DNA of 64,000 nt from Variovorax sp. PAMC 28711 (GCF_001577265.1 NZ_CP014517.1:3136501-3200500), one strand, 5' to 3'; numbered from the stretch's first letter, positions 1 through 12,442 are shown. Numbers and translations: made by a program. The notes: generated from the sequence alone by a model not told the origin.

Positions 1-615
1 GCCCCTGGAGGCCTCGACGCCGGAGCTCACGTCAACGGACAGCGCCTTGCAACGTGTCCGGAGCGCGCGAATGCCATCGCCCACGTTTGCAGGTGTGAGT
101 CCACCACTCAAGACGAGGTGAGCGTCGACGGCGTGAGGAAGAAGTGACCAATCGAATGCCTTGCCGCCACCGCCAAAACCGTCGACATGAGCGTCGAGCA
201 GGATGGCCTGGGCGCGGGAGAAATCGGAAGCGTATTTTACGAGGTCGAAGCCGGCACCTGCGGCGCCGAGGGGAATCCGCGCGGCGCGGAGGAATCGGTG
301 CCGTCCCTGGCCGCTGGATTCCCAGCATTGCGCGGGCGTTTCGTCCCCGTGAAATTGCGCCGAGGCGCCCGCCACGGCAGCCAAAGCCGCGATCGCTCCA
401 GCGGCAGATTCGTTGACGAACAGCAACACCGGCGTGACGAAGGGAGGTAAGCGCGAAGCCAGTTCGGCCGCACGCTCTGGTGTCACGGCGCGCGGGCTTG
501 CCGCATAGAGCACGAAGCCGACGGCATCGGCGCCGGCTTCGACCGCCGCGTCGACGTCTTCTTCACGGGTCAGGCCGCAAATTTTCAAGCGGGTGCGGGC
601 AGCGAAGGATGTCAT
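1..615 (-). CDS. trpF: Phosphoribosylanthranilate isomerase, C-terminus cut by window edge
   Basis: Cytoplasmic enzyme of tryptophan synthesis that isomerises phosphoribosylanthranilate to CdRP. About 205 codons are visible, so most of this usually 205-230 residue TIM barrel is present. Family motifs seen are LKICGLT near the N-terminus, GFVLYAASPRAV, LLDAHVDGFGGGG and LVLSGGLTPANV. The start ATG overlaps the truA stop in an ATGA (612-615), indicating translational coupling. The truA-trpF order is usual in Burkholderiales, where trpB and trpA normally follow beyond the window edge. Confidence 0.93.
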   Translation of the reverse strand, partial: MTSFAARTRLKICGLTREEDVDAAVEAGADAVGFVLYAASPRAVTPERAAELASRLPPFVTPVLLFVNESAAGAIAALAAVAGASAQFHGDETPAQCWESSGQGRHRFLRAARIPLGAAGAGFDLVKYASDFSRAQAILLDAHVDGFGGGGKAFDWSLLPHAVDAHLVLSGGLTPANVGDGIRALRTRCKALSVDVSSGVEASRG

Positions 616-1424
616 GGCGGGCCATCATACGGAGCGCCTGCGTGACCCAGCGTTGCTTCCGGCGGCAGACCCCACTGCGCGTCGTACTGCGGGCCGCGGA
701 AATACAAACCGGCTGCGGAGAAGGTCGGTGCCGCCACTTTGCGGCTGCGCGCAGCAAGCACCTCGGCAATCCATTCGGGCGGCGCGTCGCCGCGGCCGAT
801 GCGCACCAGACAGCCCATCAGGTTGCGGATCATGTGGTGCAGGAAAGCATCGGCCTCGAACTCGAAGTGCCAGCGGCATCGGTCGCCCTCGCCGTGGCGC
901 GTGATCGCGATGCGGCGCACGTCCTTCACCGGCGAGCGGGCCTGGCAGGCGGACGCCCGGAACGAACTGAAGTCGTGCTGGCCGATGAGGAGGGCGGCGG
1001 CCACGCGCATCGAATCGCCGTCGAGTGGATACATCGACCAGCCGACGCGGCCGGCGTCGAGACTGGGGCGCACCGGCGACTGTGACAGCACGTAGAGATA
1101 GCGGCGCGCCAGCGCGCTGGCGCGGCAGTGGAACGCGTCGGGCACCGGCTGCGCCCACTGAACGGCGATGTCAGGCGGCAGGAAACGGTTGGTGCCGCGC
1201 ACCCAGGAGATGGTTTCGCGCGCGATGTCCGTGTCGAAGTGGATGACCTGCATGAGGCCGTGCACGCCAGCATCGGTTCGGCCTGCGCACAAAGTCGAAA
1301 TCGGCCGGTCGGCGAACTTGCCGAGGGCCGATTCCAGTTTGTCCTGCACGGTGCGGCCCGAGCGCTGGCTCTGCCAGCCCTCGTAGGCCTGCCCGTTGTA
1401 GCGAATGCCGAGGGCCAGCCTCAC
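612..1424 (-). CDS. truA: tRNA pseudouridine(38-40) synthase TruA
   Basis: Converts uridines 38-40 of the tRNA anticodon arm to pseudouridine. The 270-residue length is normal. The N-terminus MRLALGIRYNGQAYEGWQ and the catalytic-aspartate motif CAGRTDAGVHG are typical, and the C-terminal half carries the HHMIRNLMG segment of the family. It starts 24 nt after the stop of the fimV-like gene and overlaps trpF by 4 nt, so the three are probably co-transcribed. Confidence 0.96.
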   Translation of the reverse strand: MRLALGIRYNGQAYEGWQSQRSGRTVQDKLESALGKFADRPISTLCAGRTDAGVHGLMQVIHFDTDIARETISWVRGTNRFLPPDIAVQWAQPVPDAFHCRASALARRYLYVLSQSPVRPSLDAGRVGWSMYPLDGDSMRVAAALLIGQHDFSSFRASACQARSPVKDVRRIAITRHGEGDRCRWHFEFEADAFLHHMIRNLMGCLVRIGRGDAPPEWIAEVLAARSRKVAAPTFSAAGLYFRGPQYDAQWGLPPEATLGHAGAPYDGPP

Positions 1425-1448
1425 GACAGGGTCATCGACCGTTGCCGA

Positions 1449-4052
1449 TCAGTGCAGCTGGGCGAGCAATTGCTTCGCTTGCGACTTCACGTCGCCGGAG
1501 CTTTCGGACTCGACTTCCTCGACCAGCGAGCGGGCGCCTTCGACATCGCCGAGCGCCTGCAACTCGCGCGCCAGGGAGAGCTTGATCGCATGCGGGCTTT
1601 CAGCGCCCTCGTCGAGCGGCTCCAGGCGTCCGGGTTCGGTGTCGGCCGGTGCGCGGGGCAGGCTGCCGAGCGAACTCATGTCGAATTCGATGAAGCCCGA
1701 GTCGCCCGGCAATCCGGCGCGCAGGGTGGCGGGCTGGGTGTGGTCGTCGTCCAGGGCGGCCGAGCGGGTGACCGGTTCGAGCGGACCCGGCGCAGTGTCG
1801 AAGTCGTTTTCGAGATCGATATCGGCGCCGAGCGGGGCCACCGGCTTGAGCGCCGCAGCAGGCGGCAGGCTGGCGCTGACCGGTGCCGCTTTCGGCGCCG
1901 GCGGCTTGCTCAGGTCCAGATCGAAATCCAGTGGTGCGACCGAGGGCACAAAGGCGGGCGGCGGCGCTGCGTCGTACAGGGGGGTCGGCGTCTTGATCAT
2001 CGGCACGGTCACGCTGTGGTCGGCCAGCGGCGCGGCGATGTCGGCGAGTGGTACTGCGGCGGTGCGCATGCCCGCCTCGTAGAGCGGGTTGCCGGGATCG
2101 AGGTCCTTGCCCATGTCGACCACGCGGTTCCATTCATTGCCGCTGCCGCCGGTGAGCTTGTGCACATCGGTGGCCAGTGCCTCGTACGCGCGCAGGTCGC
2201 GGCGCTTGGCGTGGATTTCGAGCAGCTTGATGTGGATCGCGGTGCGTTCCGGGTTCACGCGCATCGCCTCGCGCAGGATTTCTTCGGCCTGCAGGTCGCG
2301 CCCGTAGGCCAGGTACACGTCGGCTTCCGCCACCGGGTCGACGTCGCCCGCATCGAGCTGGCTCGGCGAGTACGACAACGACGACACCACCGAGTTGCCG
2401 CGGTTCTTGGTGTCGACGGATTCGCCGCCGCTGGCACCGAAAAACGAGTCTTTCGGCATGCGGCTTTCGAGGAATACGCTGTCACCCGCGTCCTGGCGTT
2501 TGCGGCCCAGCACGCGATAGAGCAGGAAACCGATCAGCAGCGCGATCAGTGCGGCGCCCGCCAGCATGAGCGGGTTGTCGAGCAAATCGGCGAAGAAGCC
2601 GCGCGCTTCGGTTGCGGGCGGCGTGGCGGCCTTGACGACCGGCGTGGCGGGGGGAACGGCAGCCGGCGCCGACGCGGCGACCCCCGGCATCGCTGGCGTT
2701 GCCGCGAGCGGTGCTGTCATGGCTGCGCCCGCCGTGGATGCCACGGTCGCGGGCGGGGTCACGGCCGCCGGAACGGGCACGGCTGGCGTCGCCGTGACGG
2801 CGGCGGGCGCTGCGGCCACCGTTGGCGCAATCGCCGTGGCGGGCGTGGCCGGAGCGACCGTCGGGGCCAACGGGGCCACGGGGGTTCCGGTGGCTGCCTG
2901 GAGCTTGTTGAGATCGTTGAGATTCTTGGACAGCTCGGCGACCCGGCTCTTGCCGTCTTGTGCCTGGCGATCGCGTGCGACCTTGTCTTCCGCTGCGCGC
3001 GCAGCCGCGCTGTTCTGCGTGATGGTCAGCTTGTCCGGCGACGCGGCTGCCGCGTTGCGGTCTTCCACATTGGTTTGCAACTTGCCTGATGCCTGGCGGT
3101 CGGCGCTGGCGACGCGCGACGTGGGTGCGTTGTCGGCGAGCCGGCGGCGGTAATCGCCGAAGTCGCGGCTCTGGGCCGTGACGGTCCGCCTGGCTTCGTC
3201 GGGCGGCGTGGCCGATGCCTGCGCCGCGCTCGGCACTTCGATCACCGCGCCGGCTTTCATGCGATTGATGTTGCCGCCGATGAAAGCGCCGGGATTGGCG
3301 CGCAGCAGCGCCACGAGCATTTGATCGAGCGAAACGTCGGCCGGCTTGTAGGCGCCGGCGATCCTGCTGGCGGTGTCGCCAGCCCGCACGGTGACCTGTT
3401 GCTCCCCGGTCCCGGTGCGGACGGCCGACTCGGGGGCTGGCGCGGCCGTTGTCACGGCAGGGGTCGCGCGTTCACGGCGTGGCGCAGCCTGGACCACGGT
3501 GGGTGCACTGCGCTGCACGGGCACGGGCGCGCTCATCTGGGGCGGAAGCGGCGCAACCTGCGCCGCGGCGGCAGCGGACTGCCGGCTGGACGGCGGATCG
3601 AGCAACACGGTGTAGTCGCGCACGATCCGACCCGAACCCCAATTGGCTTCGAGCAGCAGATCGACGAACGGGTCGTTGAGCGAGCGCGTACCGGTCAGGC
3701 GCACGATGTAGCGGCCATCGGCGCGGCGCTGCAGACTGGTGCGCACGTCGGACAGCGAGGCGTTGTAAGCGACGCCGGCCGCGCGAAACGCCTCCGACGA
3801 AGCGATGTTGACCTTCATGCCATCAGCTTCTGCGGCCGTGATCTCGGTCACTTCGATCTCGGCGCGCAGCGGTTCGCCCAGTGCCGATTGCACATTGAGC
3901 CGGCCGAACGCCAACGCGTTGGCGTCGGTGCTGACCACGCCGAGTGCCAGCGCCATGGCGGCGCTGAGCAGCGTGAGCTGACAGCGACTCGCCAACGTCG
4001 GATTCGGGCAGGTGGCCGACAGGCTGGCCGCAGGCAACAGAGGTCTTGTCAT
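1449..4052 (-). CDS. fimV: FimV/HubP-family polar/peptidoglycan-binding membrane protein
   Basis: FimV proteins organise the cell pole and support type IV pilus assembly and twitching. The chosen ATG gives 867 residues and is followed by a signal-like hydrophobic stretch (LLSAAMALALGVV). The upstream in-frame TTG at 4118 is rejected because it would place a long polar tail before that signal. Then come the FimV N-terminal domain (LAFGRLNVQSALGEPLRAEI), a LysM-like domain beginning QQVTVRAGDTASRIAG, a long Ala/Pro/Thr-rich linker, one transmembrane helix (LMLAGAALIALLIGFLLY), an acidic cytoplasmic region with a TPR-like part (AEEILREAMRVNPERTAIHI), and a C-terminal FimV helix ending VKSQAKQLLAQLH. 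Position between asd and truA is the standard FimV location in beta- and gammaproteobacteria. Confidence 0.88.
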   Translation of the reverse strand: MTRPLLPAASLSATCPNPTLASRCQLTLLSAAMALALGVVSTDANALAFGRLNVQSALGEPLRAEIEVTEITAAEADGMKVNIASSEAFRAAGVAYNASLSDVRTSLQRRADGRYIVRLTGTRSLNDPFVDLLLEANWGSGRIVRDYTVLLDPPSSRQSAAAAAQVAPLPPQMSAPVPVQRSAPTVVQAAPRRERATPAVTTAAPAPESAVRTGTGEQQVTVRAGDTASRIAGAYKPADVSLDQMLVALLRANPGAFIGGNINRMKAGAVIEVPSAAQASATPPDEARRTVTAQSRDFGDYRRRLADNAPTSRVASADRQASGKLQTNVEDRNAAAASPDKLTITQNSAAARAAEDKVARDRQAQDGKSRVAELSKNLNDLNKLQAATGTPVAPLAPTVAPATPATAIAPTVAAAPAAVTATPAVPVPAAVTPPATVASTAGAAMTAPLAATPAMPGVAASAPAAVPPATPVVKAATPPATEARGFFADLLDNPLMLAGAALIALLIGFLLYRVLGRKRQDAGDSVFLESRMPKDSFFGASGGESVDTKNRGNSVVSSLSYSPSQLDAGDVDPVAEADVYLAYGRDLQAEEILREAMRVNPERTAIHIKLLEIHAKRRDLRAYEALATDVHKLTGGSGNEWNRVVDMGKDLDPGNPLYEAGMRTAAVPLADIAAPLADHSVTVPMIKTPTPLYDAAPPPAFVPSVAPLDFDLDLSKPPAPKAAPVSASLPPAAALKPVAPLGADIDLENDFDTAPGPLEPVTRSAALDDDHTQPATLRAGLPGDSGFIEFDMSSLGSLPRAPADTEPGRLEPLDEGAESPHAIKLSLARELQALGDVEGARSLVEEVESESSGDVKSQAKQLLAQLH

Positions 4053-4219
4053 GCTGATAGGGGCAGCTCGGCCCAAAAAGTGTAAGAGGACGTTAACATC
4101 ATCATCCTGCACTGACAAGGCGGCCAGCGCTTATCTACCAGTGCGCGCCAACTTCGGCACATTCGACCTGTTGCAACGCGGCAACGAAGCCGCGCTGAAA
4201 CCGGTCTCCGGCCCCTGGC

Positions 4220-5362
4220 TCAGCCTTGCAGCAGGATGCGCAGCATGCGGCGCAACGGTTCGGCGGCGCCCCACAGCAATTGGTCGCCGACGGTGAAGGC
4301 GCCGAGGTACTCCGGGCCCATCGCCAGCTTGCGCAGGCGGCCGACCGGAATGCCCATCGTGCCCGTCACCGACACCGGCGTCAGGTCACTGACCGTCGCC
4401 TCGCGCGTGTTCGGCACCACGCGCACCCACTCGTTGTCGGCGGCGATCAGCGCCTCGACATCCGCCAGCGGCACATCCTTCCTGAGCTTGAACGTGAGCG
4501 CCTGGCTGTGGCATCGCATGGCGCCGACGCGCACGCAGAAACCGTCGACCGGCGTCGCGGTGGTGCCGAAGGCTGCGCCCTGGCCGAGGATCTTGTTGGT
4601 TTCAGCGCCGGCCTTCCATTCTTCCTTGGACATGCCGTCGCCCAGGTCCTTGTCGATCCATGGGATCAGCGAGCCGCCCAGCGGCGCGCCGAAATTGGCC
4701 GTTTCGGCGGCACTCAGGTTCTGCTGCTTGTGCAGCACCTTCCGGTCGATCTCTAGGATGGCGGACTTCGGATCGTCGAGCAGCGAGCGAACTTCGGCAT
4801 TGATCGTGCCGAACTGGGTGAGCAGTTCGCGCATGTGCTGCGCGCCACCGCCCGATGCGGCTTGATAGGTCATGCTGGTCATCCACTCGACCAGGCCGGC
4901 CTTGTAGAGCGCCCCCACGCCCATCAGCATGCAGCTGACGGTGCAGTTGCCGCCGATCCAGTTCTTGCCACCCTTGGCGAGCGCGTTCTGGATGACCGGT
5001 AGGTTGACCGGGTCGAGCACGATGATCGCGTCGTCGTTCATGCGCAGCGTCGAGGCGGCGTCGATCCAGTGGCCATTCCAGCCGGCAGCCCGCAGCTTGG
5101 GGAATACCTCGCTGGTGTAGTCGCCGCCCTGGCAAGTGATGACGATGTCGCACTTCTTCAGCGCGTCGATGTCGTGCGCATCCTTCAGCGTGGTCTCGTT
5201 CTTCGCCATCGCCGGGGCCTTGCCGCCGGTGTTGGATGTCGAGAAGAAGACCGGCTCGATGAGACCGAAGTCGCCTTCGGCCTGCATGCGGTCCATCAGG
5301 ACCGAGCCGACCATGCCGCGCCAGCCGATGAGACCGACGAGAGTTTGGGATGCGTACGCCAT
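4220..5362 (-). CDS. asd: Aspartate-semialdehyde dehydrogenase
   Basis: NADPH-dependent reduction of aspartyl phosphate to aspartate semialdehyde, the branch point to lysine, diaminopimelate, threonine and methionine. The 380-residue protein shows the N-terminal nucleotide-binding motif [18 protein letters not shown], the catalytic-cysteine motif [12 protein letters not shown] and the conserved [12 protein letters not shown] segment. It follows leuB after an 83-nt gap. About 167 nt lie between its stop and the fimV start, enough for a separate fimV promoter, although none is obvious. Confidence 0.97.
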   Translation of the reverse strand: MAYASQTLVGLIGWRGMVGSVLMDRMQAEGDFGLIEPVFFSTSNTGGKAPAMAKNETTLKDAHDIDALKKCDIVITCQGGDYTSEVFPKLRAAGWNGHWIDAASTLRMNDDAIIVLDPVNLPVIQNALAKGGKNWIGGNCTVSCMLMGVGALYKAGLVEWMTSMTYQAASGGGAQHMRELLTQFGTINAEVRSLLDDPKSAILEIDRKVLHKQQNLSAAETANFGAPLGGSLIPWIDKDLGDGMSKEEWKAGAETNKILGQGAAFGTTATPVDGFCVRVGAMRCHSQALTFKLRKDVPLADVEALIAADNEWVRVVPNTREATVSDLTPVSVTGTMGIPVGRLRKLAMGPEYLGAFTVGDQLLWGAAEPLRRMLRILLQG

Positions 5363-5445
5363 TTCAGTGTGCCCTTGTGGAAAAAGAAAAGTTTCTCTTT
5401 GCGCCCGACTCGTCGAGCCGGGGGGCGTGACGAAGCGGGCTGCGG

Positions 5446-6543
<1,098 letters not shown>

Positions 6544-6573
6544 GATGTCTTCTGGAAATTGAATGGATGCCGA

Positions 6574-7224
6574 TCAGCCGACCATCGTGTGGGCGAGCCA
6601 GGGCTTTTGCGCAAGGCGTTCGGTCTCGAAGGCCTTGATCTTGTCTTTCTTCTGCAACGTCAGGCCGATGTCGTCCAGCCCGTTGAGCAGGCAGTACTTG
6701 CGGAAAGGCTGGACGTCGAACGCGAACTCGGTGCCGTCGGGCTTGATCACGACCTGGCGTTCGAGGTCGACGGTCAGGCTGTAGCCGGGGAACGCGAAGG
6801 TCTCGTCGAACAACTGCGCCACCTTCGCTTCTGGCAACACGATCGGCAGCAGGCCGTTCTTGAAGCTGTTGTTGAAGAAGATGTCGGCGTAGCTCGGCGC
6901 GATGATGGCGCGAAAGCCGTACTGGTCGAGCGCCCACGGTGCGTGTTCTCGCGACGAGCCGCAACCGAAGTTCTTGCGCGTGATCAGCACCGATGCGCCG
7001 GCGTAGCGCGGCTGGTTCAGGATGAAATCGGGGTTCGGTTTGCGCGAAGCGGGGTCCTGGCCGGGCTCGCCCGGATCGAGGTAGCGCCACGCGTCGAACA
7101 GATTCGGGCCGAAGCCGGTCTTGCGGATCGATTTGAGGAATTGCTTCGGAATGATCGCGTCGGTGTCGACGTTCTCGCGGTCCATCGGGGCCACGAGGCC
7201 TTTGTGCACGGTGAATTTCTGCAT
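6574..7224 (-). CDS. leuD: 3-isopropylmalate dehydratase small subunit
   Basis: Swivel-domain subunit of isopropylmalate isomerase, partner of LeuC. The 216-residue protein carries the conserved [15 protein letters not shown] and [15 protein letters not shown] motifs typical of the small subunit. It starts 16 nt after the leuC stop, a spacing that supports balanced co-translation. Confidence 0.97.
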   Translation of the reverse strand: MQKFTVHKGLVAPMDRENVDTDAIIPKQFLKSIRKTGFGPNLFDAWRYLDPGEPGQDPASRKPNPDFILNQPRYAGASVLITRKNFGCGSSREHAPWALDQYGFRAIIAPSYADIFFNNSFKNGLLPIVLPEAKVAQLFDETFAFPGYSLTVDLERQVVIKPDGTEFAFDVQPFRKYCLLNGLDDIGLTLQKKDKIKAFETERLAQKPWLAHTMVG

Positions 7225-7240
7225 GGTGTTTTCCTTCTGA

Positions 7241-8662
7241 TCAGGCCAGGGTGCGGACGTCGACGAAGTGGCCGTGCACGGCGGCGGCGGCGGCCATCGC
7301 TGGGCTCACGAGGTGCGTGCGGCCACCGGCGCCTTGCCGGCCTTCGAAGTTGCGATTGCTGGTTGACGCGCAACGCTCGCCGGGCTCGAGGCGGTCGGCG
7401 TTCATCGCGAGGCACATCGAGCAACCGGGTTCGCGCCACTCGAAGCCGGCGGCCTTGAAGATCACGTCGAGGCCTTCGCGCTCGGCCTGTTCCTTCACGA
7501 CGCCGGAGCCCGGCACGACCATCGCCAGCTTGACGTTCTTCGCGATCTTCTGGCCGATTTTCTTCACGACCGCGGCGGCTTCGCGCATGTCTTCGATGCG
7601 CGAGTTGGTGCACGAGCCGATGAACACCTTGTCGATGAAGATGTCGTTCATCGGCTTGTTGGGTTCCAGGCCCATGTAGGCCAGTGCGCGCTCGATCGCG
7701 TCGCGCTTGTTGGCGTCCTTTTCCTTGTCGGGATCGGGCACGCGGCCGTTGATGTCGGTGACCATTTCGGGCGAGGTACCCCAGGTCACTTGCGGCAGGA
7801 TTTGCGTCGCGTCGAGTTCGACGACGGCGTCGAAGGTCGCGCCGGGGTCGGACTGCAGCGTCTTCCAGTAGGTGACGGCGTGGTCCCATTCGACGCCGGT
7901 GGGCGCGAAAGAGCGGCCCTTCACGTACGCGATGGTCTTCTCGTCCACGGCGACGAGGCCGGCGCGCGCGCCCGCTTCGATCGCCATGTTGCAAACCGTC
8001 ATGCGGCCTTCCATGCTGAGGTCGCGAATCGCCGAGCCCGCGAATTCGATGGTGTAGCCGGTGCCGCCCGCGGTGCCGATCTTGCCGATGATCGCGAGCA
8101 CGATGTCCTTCGCGGTGCAGCCCAGCGGCAGCTTGCCTTCGACCTTCACGAGCAGGTTCTTGGCCTTCTTGGCAAGCAGGGTCTGCGTGGCCATCACGTG
8201 CTCGACCTCGCTGGTGCCGATGCCGTGCGCCAGCGCGCCGAACGCGCCGTGCGTCGAGGTGTGCGAGTCGCCGCAGACCACCGTCATGCCCGGCAGCGTC
8301 GCGCCCGATTCGGGGCCGATCACGTGCACGATGCCCTGACGTTTGGAGAGGAATGGGAAGAACGCCGCCGCGCCGAATTCGCTGATGTTGCTGTCCAGCG
8401 TGGTGATCTGCTCCTTGCTGATCGGGTCAGTGATGCCGTCGTAGCCGCGCTCCCAGTGGGTGGTGGGCGTGTTGTGGTCGGCCGTTGCGACCACCGAGCT
8501 GATGCGCCAGAGCTTGCGGCCCGCCACGCGCAGGCCTTCGAAGGCTTGCGGGCTGGTCACCTCATGGACCAGATGCCGGTCGATGTAGAGGATCGAGGTG
8601 CCGTCTTCCTCGGTGTGGACGACGTGTTCGTCCCAAAGCTTGTCGTAGAGCGTGCGTGCCAT
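7241..8662 (-). CDS. leuC: 3-isopropylmalate dehydratase large subunit
   Basis: Iron-sulfur subunit of isopropylmalate isomerase, which interconverts 2- and 3-isopropylmalate with LeuD. The 473-residue length fits the bacterial LeuC type. The cluster cysteines are visible in [34 protein letters not shown] and [14 protein letters not shown]. It lies only 37 nt downstream of the LysR gene on the same strand, so transcription from the LysR promoter into leuCDB is possible. Confidence 0.97.
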   Translation of the reverse strand: MARTLYDKLWDEHVVHTEEDGTSILYIDRHLVHEVTSPQAFEGLRVAGRKLWRISSVVATADHNTPTTHWERGYDGITDPISKEQITTLDSNISEFGAAAFFPFLSKRQGIVHVIGPESGATLPGMTVVCGDSHTSTHGAFGALAHGIGTSEVEHVMATQTLLAKKAKNLLVKVEGKLPLGCTAKDIVLAIIGKIGTAGGTGYTIEFAGSAIRDLSMEGRMTVCNMAIEAGARAGLVAVDEKTIAYVKGRSFAPTGVEWDHAVTYWKTLQSDPGATFDAVVELDATQILPQVTWGTSPEMVTDINGRVPDPDKEKDANKRDAIERALAYMGLEPNKPMNDIFIDKVFIGSCTNSRIEDMREAAAVVKKIGQKIAKNVKLAMVVPGSGVVKEQAEREGLDVIFKAAGFEWREPGCSMCLAMNADRLEPGERCASTSNRNFEGRQGAGGRTHLVSPAMAAAAAVHGHFVDVRTLA

Positions 8663-8699
8663 GGTGGTCTCTTTCGTGGGGAGGTGATTGTCTTGTGGT

Positions 8700-9641
8700 T
8701 CAGGTTGCGCCGTGCAGGTGCTTCACGAGCGTGCGGGCTGCGACGGGAAGCGTCGAGAAGTCGCGCGCGACGAGCCGGATTTCGCGCTCGGCCCAGGCGT
8801 CGTTCAGCGCGACGCGCACGAGCCGGCTGCCGATGCCGGCCTGCAGCAGGTCGAACGCGCGCTCAGGCATCACGCCGACGCCGAGGCCGTTGTCGATCAT
8901 TCGGCACATCGCGTCGAGGCCTGTCACGTGGATGCGCAAGCGGATCGCGCGGCCGGCGTCGAGCGCGGCCTGGTGCATCGCGACGTAGATCGAGCTGTTG
9001 GTATGCAGGCCGACGTGGTCGTCGTCCAGCGTCGCGACGAAATCTACGGCCAACTCCGTCGCCAGGGCATGCGCCGCGGGCACGATCAACACCAGACGAT
9101 CGCGCCGGTACGGCAGGCTCTGAAGTTCGCTGCTGCCGTCGGCCACGTGGCAAATGCCGAGGTCGGCAGCACCTTCCTGCACCGCGCGCAGCACTTCGCT
9201 CGACAAATGTTCTTCGAGGTCGATCTTGATGGCCTCGTGGGCGCGCGTGAAAACGCCGAGGTCTTCCGGCAGAAACTGCACGATGGCCGAGATGTTGGCG
9301 TGCACCCGCACGTGGCCGCGCACGCCGTCGGCGTATTCGCTGAGCTCGCCCTGCATCTTCTCGAGGCTGTAGAGCACCGAACGCGCATGGTGCAGCAGGC
9401 TTTCGCCAGCCGGGGTCAGGTCGACGCCGCGCGCATGGCGATAGAGCAGGGTGGTGTTGAGCGTGGCTTCGAGGTCGGAGAGTCGCTTGCTGATGGCCGA
9501 GGCAGCGATGAATTCACGCTCGGCAGCGCGTCCGATGCTGCCGAGTTCGCAAACGGCCACGAACAGTTGCAACGACGTGAGGTCGATGCGGCGGGCGAAG
9601 CTGCGTTCGGATTGGGACGATTGGGACATGCGGATAGTCAT
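8700..9641 (-). CDS. LysR-family transcriptional regulator next to leuC
   Basis: A 313-residue LysR-type regulator. The N-terminal winged helix spans about residues 15-80 ([40 protein letters not shown]), followed by a substrate-binding domain with the signature [18 protein letters not shown]. The ligand is unknown. LysR genes sit upstream of leuC in related genomes, so a role in leucine or central metabolism is an inference. Two ATGs are in frame, at 9641 and 9629, and both lie inside a long perfect inverted repeat. Neither has a clear ribosome binding site, so the true start is uncertain. Confidence 0.88.
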   Translation of the reverse strand: MTIRMSQSSQSERSFARRIDLTSLQLFVAVCELGSIGRAAEREFIAASAISKRLSDLEATLNTTLLYRHARGVDLTPAGESLLHHARSVLYSLEKMQGELSEYADGVRGHVRVHANISAIVQFLPEDLGVFTRAHEAIKIDLEEHLSSEVLRAVQEGAADLGICHVADGSSELQSLPYRRDRLVLIVPAAHALATELAVDFVATLDDDHVGLHTNSSIYVAMHQAALDAGRAIRLRIHVTGLDAMCRMIDNGLGVGVMPERAFDLLQAGIGSRLVRVALNDAWAEREIRLVARDFSTLPVAARTLVKHLHGAT

Positions 9642-9666
9642 CTTGTTTCAAGATGACTATCCGCAT
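9628..9666. promoter_or_regulatory. 18-bp perfect inverted repeat spanning the LysR start codons
   Basis: Left arm ATGCGGATAGTCATCTTG (9628-9645) and right arm CAAGATGACTATCCGCAT (9649-9666) are perfect reverse complements separated by three bases. In the LysR mRNA this would fold into an 18-bp hairpin with an AAA loop that hides both candidate start codons. As DNA it could be an autoregulatory operator. There is no T tract, so it is not a simple terminator. Confidence 0.75.
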
Positions 9667-9730
9667 TGTCCTGCGGTTTTGGATGCCCTGTCATCGCAAT
9701 GCACGATGCCATCGTTGCCGGCAATAGATG

Positions 9731-9754
9731 AAAAAAGCGGGCCGCAGCCCGCTT
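9731..9754 (-). terminator. Rho-independent terminator of the entericidin-like gene
   Basis: Stem AAGCGGGC / GCCCGCTT (9735-9742 with 9747-9754), loop CGCA. On the minus strand the stem runs into a T stretch (9731-9736). It lies 24 nt after the stop of the small lipoprotein gene and separates it from the LysR gene. Confidence 0.85.
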
Positions 9755-9777
9755 GGTATGGCGTCTCGAGCCAGCTG

Positions 9778-9918
9778 TCAGTTCTTCTTTTCGGCGGCGT
9801 TCTCGATCTTCGCGCCACCCTTCTGGATGTCCTGGCCTGCGCCGGCCATGGTGTTGCAACCGGAAAGGGTGATGCCGAAGGCAAAGGTCATGGCGAGCAG
9901 TGCGGCGATTTTCTTCAT
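9778..9918 (-). CDS. Entericidin-like small lipoprotein (46 aa)
   Basis: A 46-residue product starting MKKIAALLAMTFAFGITL followed by the lipobox LSGC. After the cysteine the mature peptide is NTMAGAGQDIQKGGAKIENA and then EKKN. This matches the entericidin A/B (EcnAB) family of tiny outer-membrane lipoproteins, whose members have been linked to a toxin-antitoxin-like pair and to envelope stress. Only one member is seen here. It has its own terminator and lies between gltA and the LysR gene as a monocistron. Confidence 0.82.
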   Translation of the reverse strand: MKKIAALLAMTFAFGITLSGCNTMAGAGQDIQKGGAKIENAAEKKN

Positions 9919-10015
9919 TTCTAGACTCCTGGAAACGTTGGTGAGTGGGATCGTGGAGTTCCCTCCGACATGAAAATTAACGCGTTGTCGGGCCCGTTCT
10001 TGTCAGCCATGACGC

Positions 10016-10042
10016 AAAAAAGCTGCCCGCAGGCAGCTTTTT
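10016..10042. terminator. Terminator after gltA
   Basis: Near-perfect hairpin with arms AAAAAGCTGCC and GGCAGCTTTTT and loop CGCA. It has A and T tracts on both sides, so it can work in both directions. It lies about 20 nt after the gltA stop and closes the sdhCDAB-sdhE-gltA operon. Confidence 0.88.
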
Positions 10043-10061
10043 CAGGCAAGCGCCGAAGCAC

Positions 10062-11371
<1,310 letters not shown>

Positions 11372-11395
11372 TGCGACTTTCTTTCAGATTGAAGT

Positions 11396-11713
11396 TCAGG
11401 ATTGGGAAAAGGAAGCCGGCGTTGGTGGCGTGCGCATCAGTTTCAACAAATCGACAACCGGTGCGGTGGCCAGTTCGGCCTCCGGCTCCTTGCGGCGGAG
11501 CAGCAGATCGAGCAAGTCGTTGTCTGCCAGATCCATCAACGTCTCCAGTGCCTGCGCTTGCCCAAGGGTCAAGCTGGATTCATGCCGATCGAAAAACCGG
11601 GCAATGAACAGGTCGTTTTCAAGCAGGCCGCGTCGGCAACGCCATCGCAGCTTGCTCAGCGCGCGAACGCCGATCAGTGCGCCGGAGGGGTCGGTGGCTT
11701 GCATGTTTGGCAT
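11396..11713 (-). CDS. sdhE: FAD assembly factor SdhE (succinate dehydrogenase assembly factor)
   Basis: A small protein (105 residues from the ATG at 11713, or 102 from the ATG at 11704) that helps attach FAD covalently to SdhA. The family motif is seen in KLRWRCRRGLLENDLFIARF, where the RRGLLEND core matches the RRGM-E-D consensus. The rest is helical (GQAQALETLMDLADNDLLDL). It starts 5 nt after the sdhB stop and precedes gltA, the usual place in beta- and gammaproteobacteria. It is hidden inside a longer out-of-context reading frame. Confidence 0.9.
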   Translation of the reverse strand: MPNMQATDPSGALIGVRALSKLRWRCRRGLLENDLFIARFFDRHESSLTLGQAQALETLMDLADNDLLDLLLRRKEPEAELATAPVVDLLKLMRTPPTPASFSQS

Positions 11714-11718
11714 CGGGC

Positions 11719-12420
11719 TCAGACCGCGCGGCGGACCATGAGCTCCTTGATCTTGCCGATCGCCTTGGTCGGGTTCAGGTTCTTCGGGCACACGTCGACG
11801 CAGTTCATGATCGTGTGGCAGCGGAAGAGGCGATACGGGTCTTCCAGATTGTCCAGGCGTTCGGCGGTGGCTTCGTCGCGGCTGTCGGCGATGAAGCGAT
11901 AGGCCTGCAGCAGGCCGGCGGGGCCAACGAACTTGTCCGGGTTCCACCAGAAGCTCGGGCAGCTGGTCGAGCAGCTCGCGCACAGGATGCACTCGTAGAG
12001 GCCGTCGAGCTCTTCGCGCTCCTCGGGGCTCTGCAGGCGTTCCTTTTCAGGCGGCACGTTGTCGTTCTGCAGGTATGGCTTGATCGAGTTGTACTGCTTG
12101 AAGAACTGCGTCATATCAACGATCAGGTCGCGGATGACGGGCAGGCCCGGCAGCGGCTTCAACACGATCGTGCCCTTGAGCGTGAGCATGTTGGTCAGGC
12201 AGGCGAGACCGTTCTTGCCGTTGATGTTCATTGCGTCGGAGCCGCAGACGCCCTCGCGGCACGAGCGGCGGAACGACAGCGTCGGGTCTTGCGCCTTGAG
12301 CTTCATCAAGGCGTCCAGCAGCATGCGCTCGTGGCCGTCGAGTTCGATCTCGATGGTCTGCATGTAAGGCTTGGCGTCCTTGTCCGGGTCGTAGCGGTAA
12401 ATCTGGAATGTGCGCTTCAT
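11719..12420 (-). CDS. sdhB: Succinate dehydrogenase iron-sulfur subunit
   Basis: Electron-transfer subunit of complex II. The 233-residue protein contains the ligands for three clusters: 2Fe-2S in [19 protein letters not shown], 4Fe-4S in [16 protein letters not shown], and 3Fe-4S in [17 protein letters not shown]. It lies 22 nt after the sdhA stop, within the sdhCDAB-sdhE-gltA operon. Confidence 0.97.
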   Translation of the reverse strand: MKRTFQIYRYDPDKDAKPYMQTIEIELDGHERMLLDALMKLKAQDPTLSFRRSCREGVCGSDAMNINGKNGLACLTNMLTLKGTIVLKPLPGLPVIRDLIVDMTQFFKQYNSIKPYLQNDNVPPEKERLQSPEEREELDGLYECILCASCSTSCPSFWWNPDKFVGPAGLLQAYRFIADSRDEATAERLDNLEDPYRLFRCHTIMNCVDVCPKNLNPTKAIGKIKELMVRRAV

Positions 12421-12442
12421 CGGGGTGACCTTTTAAATGTTC

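Noticed and set aside
1128..3089. Long plus-strand frame opposite truA and the fimV-like gene
   Set aside because: It is the antisense of real minus-strand genes, rich in Arg, Gly and Cys, and has no recognisable domain. High GC makes such antisense frames common.
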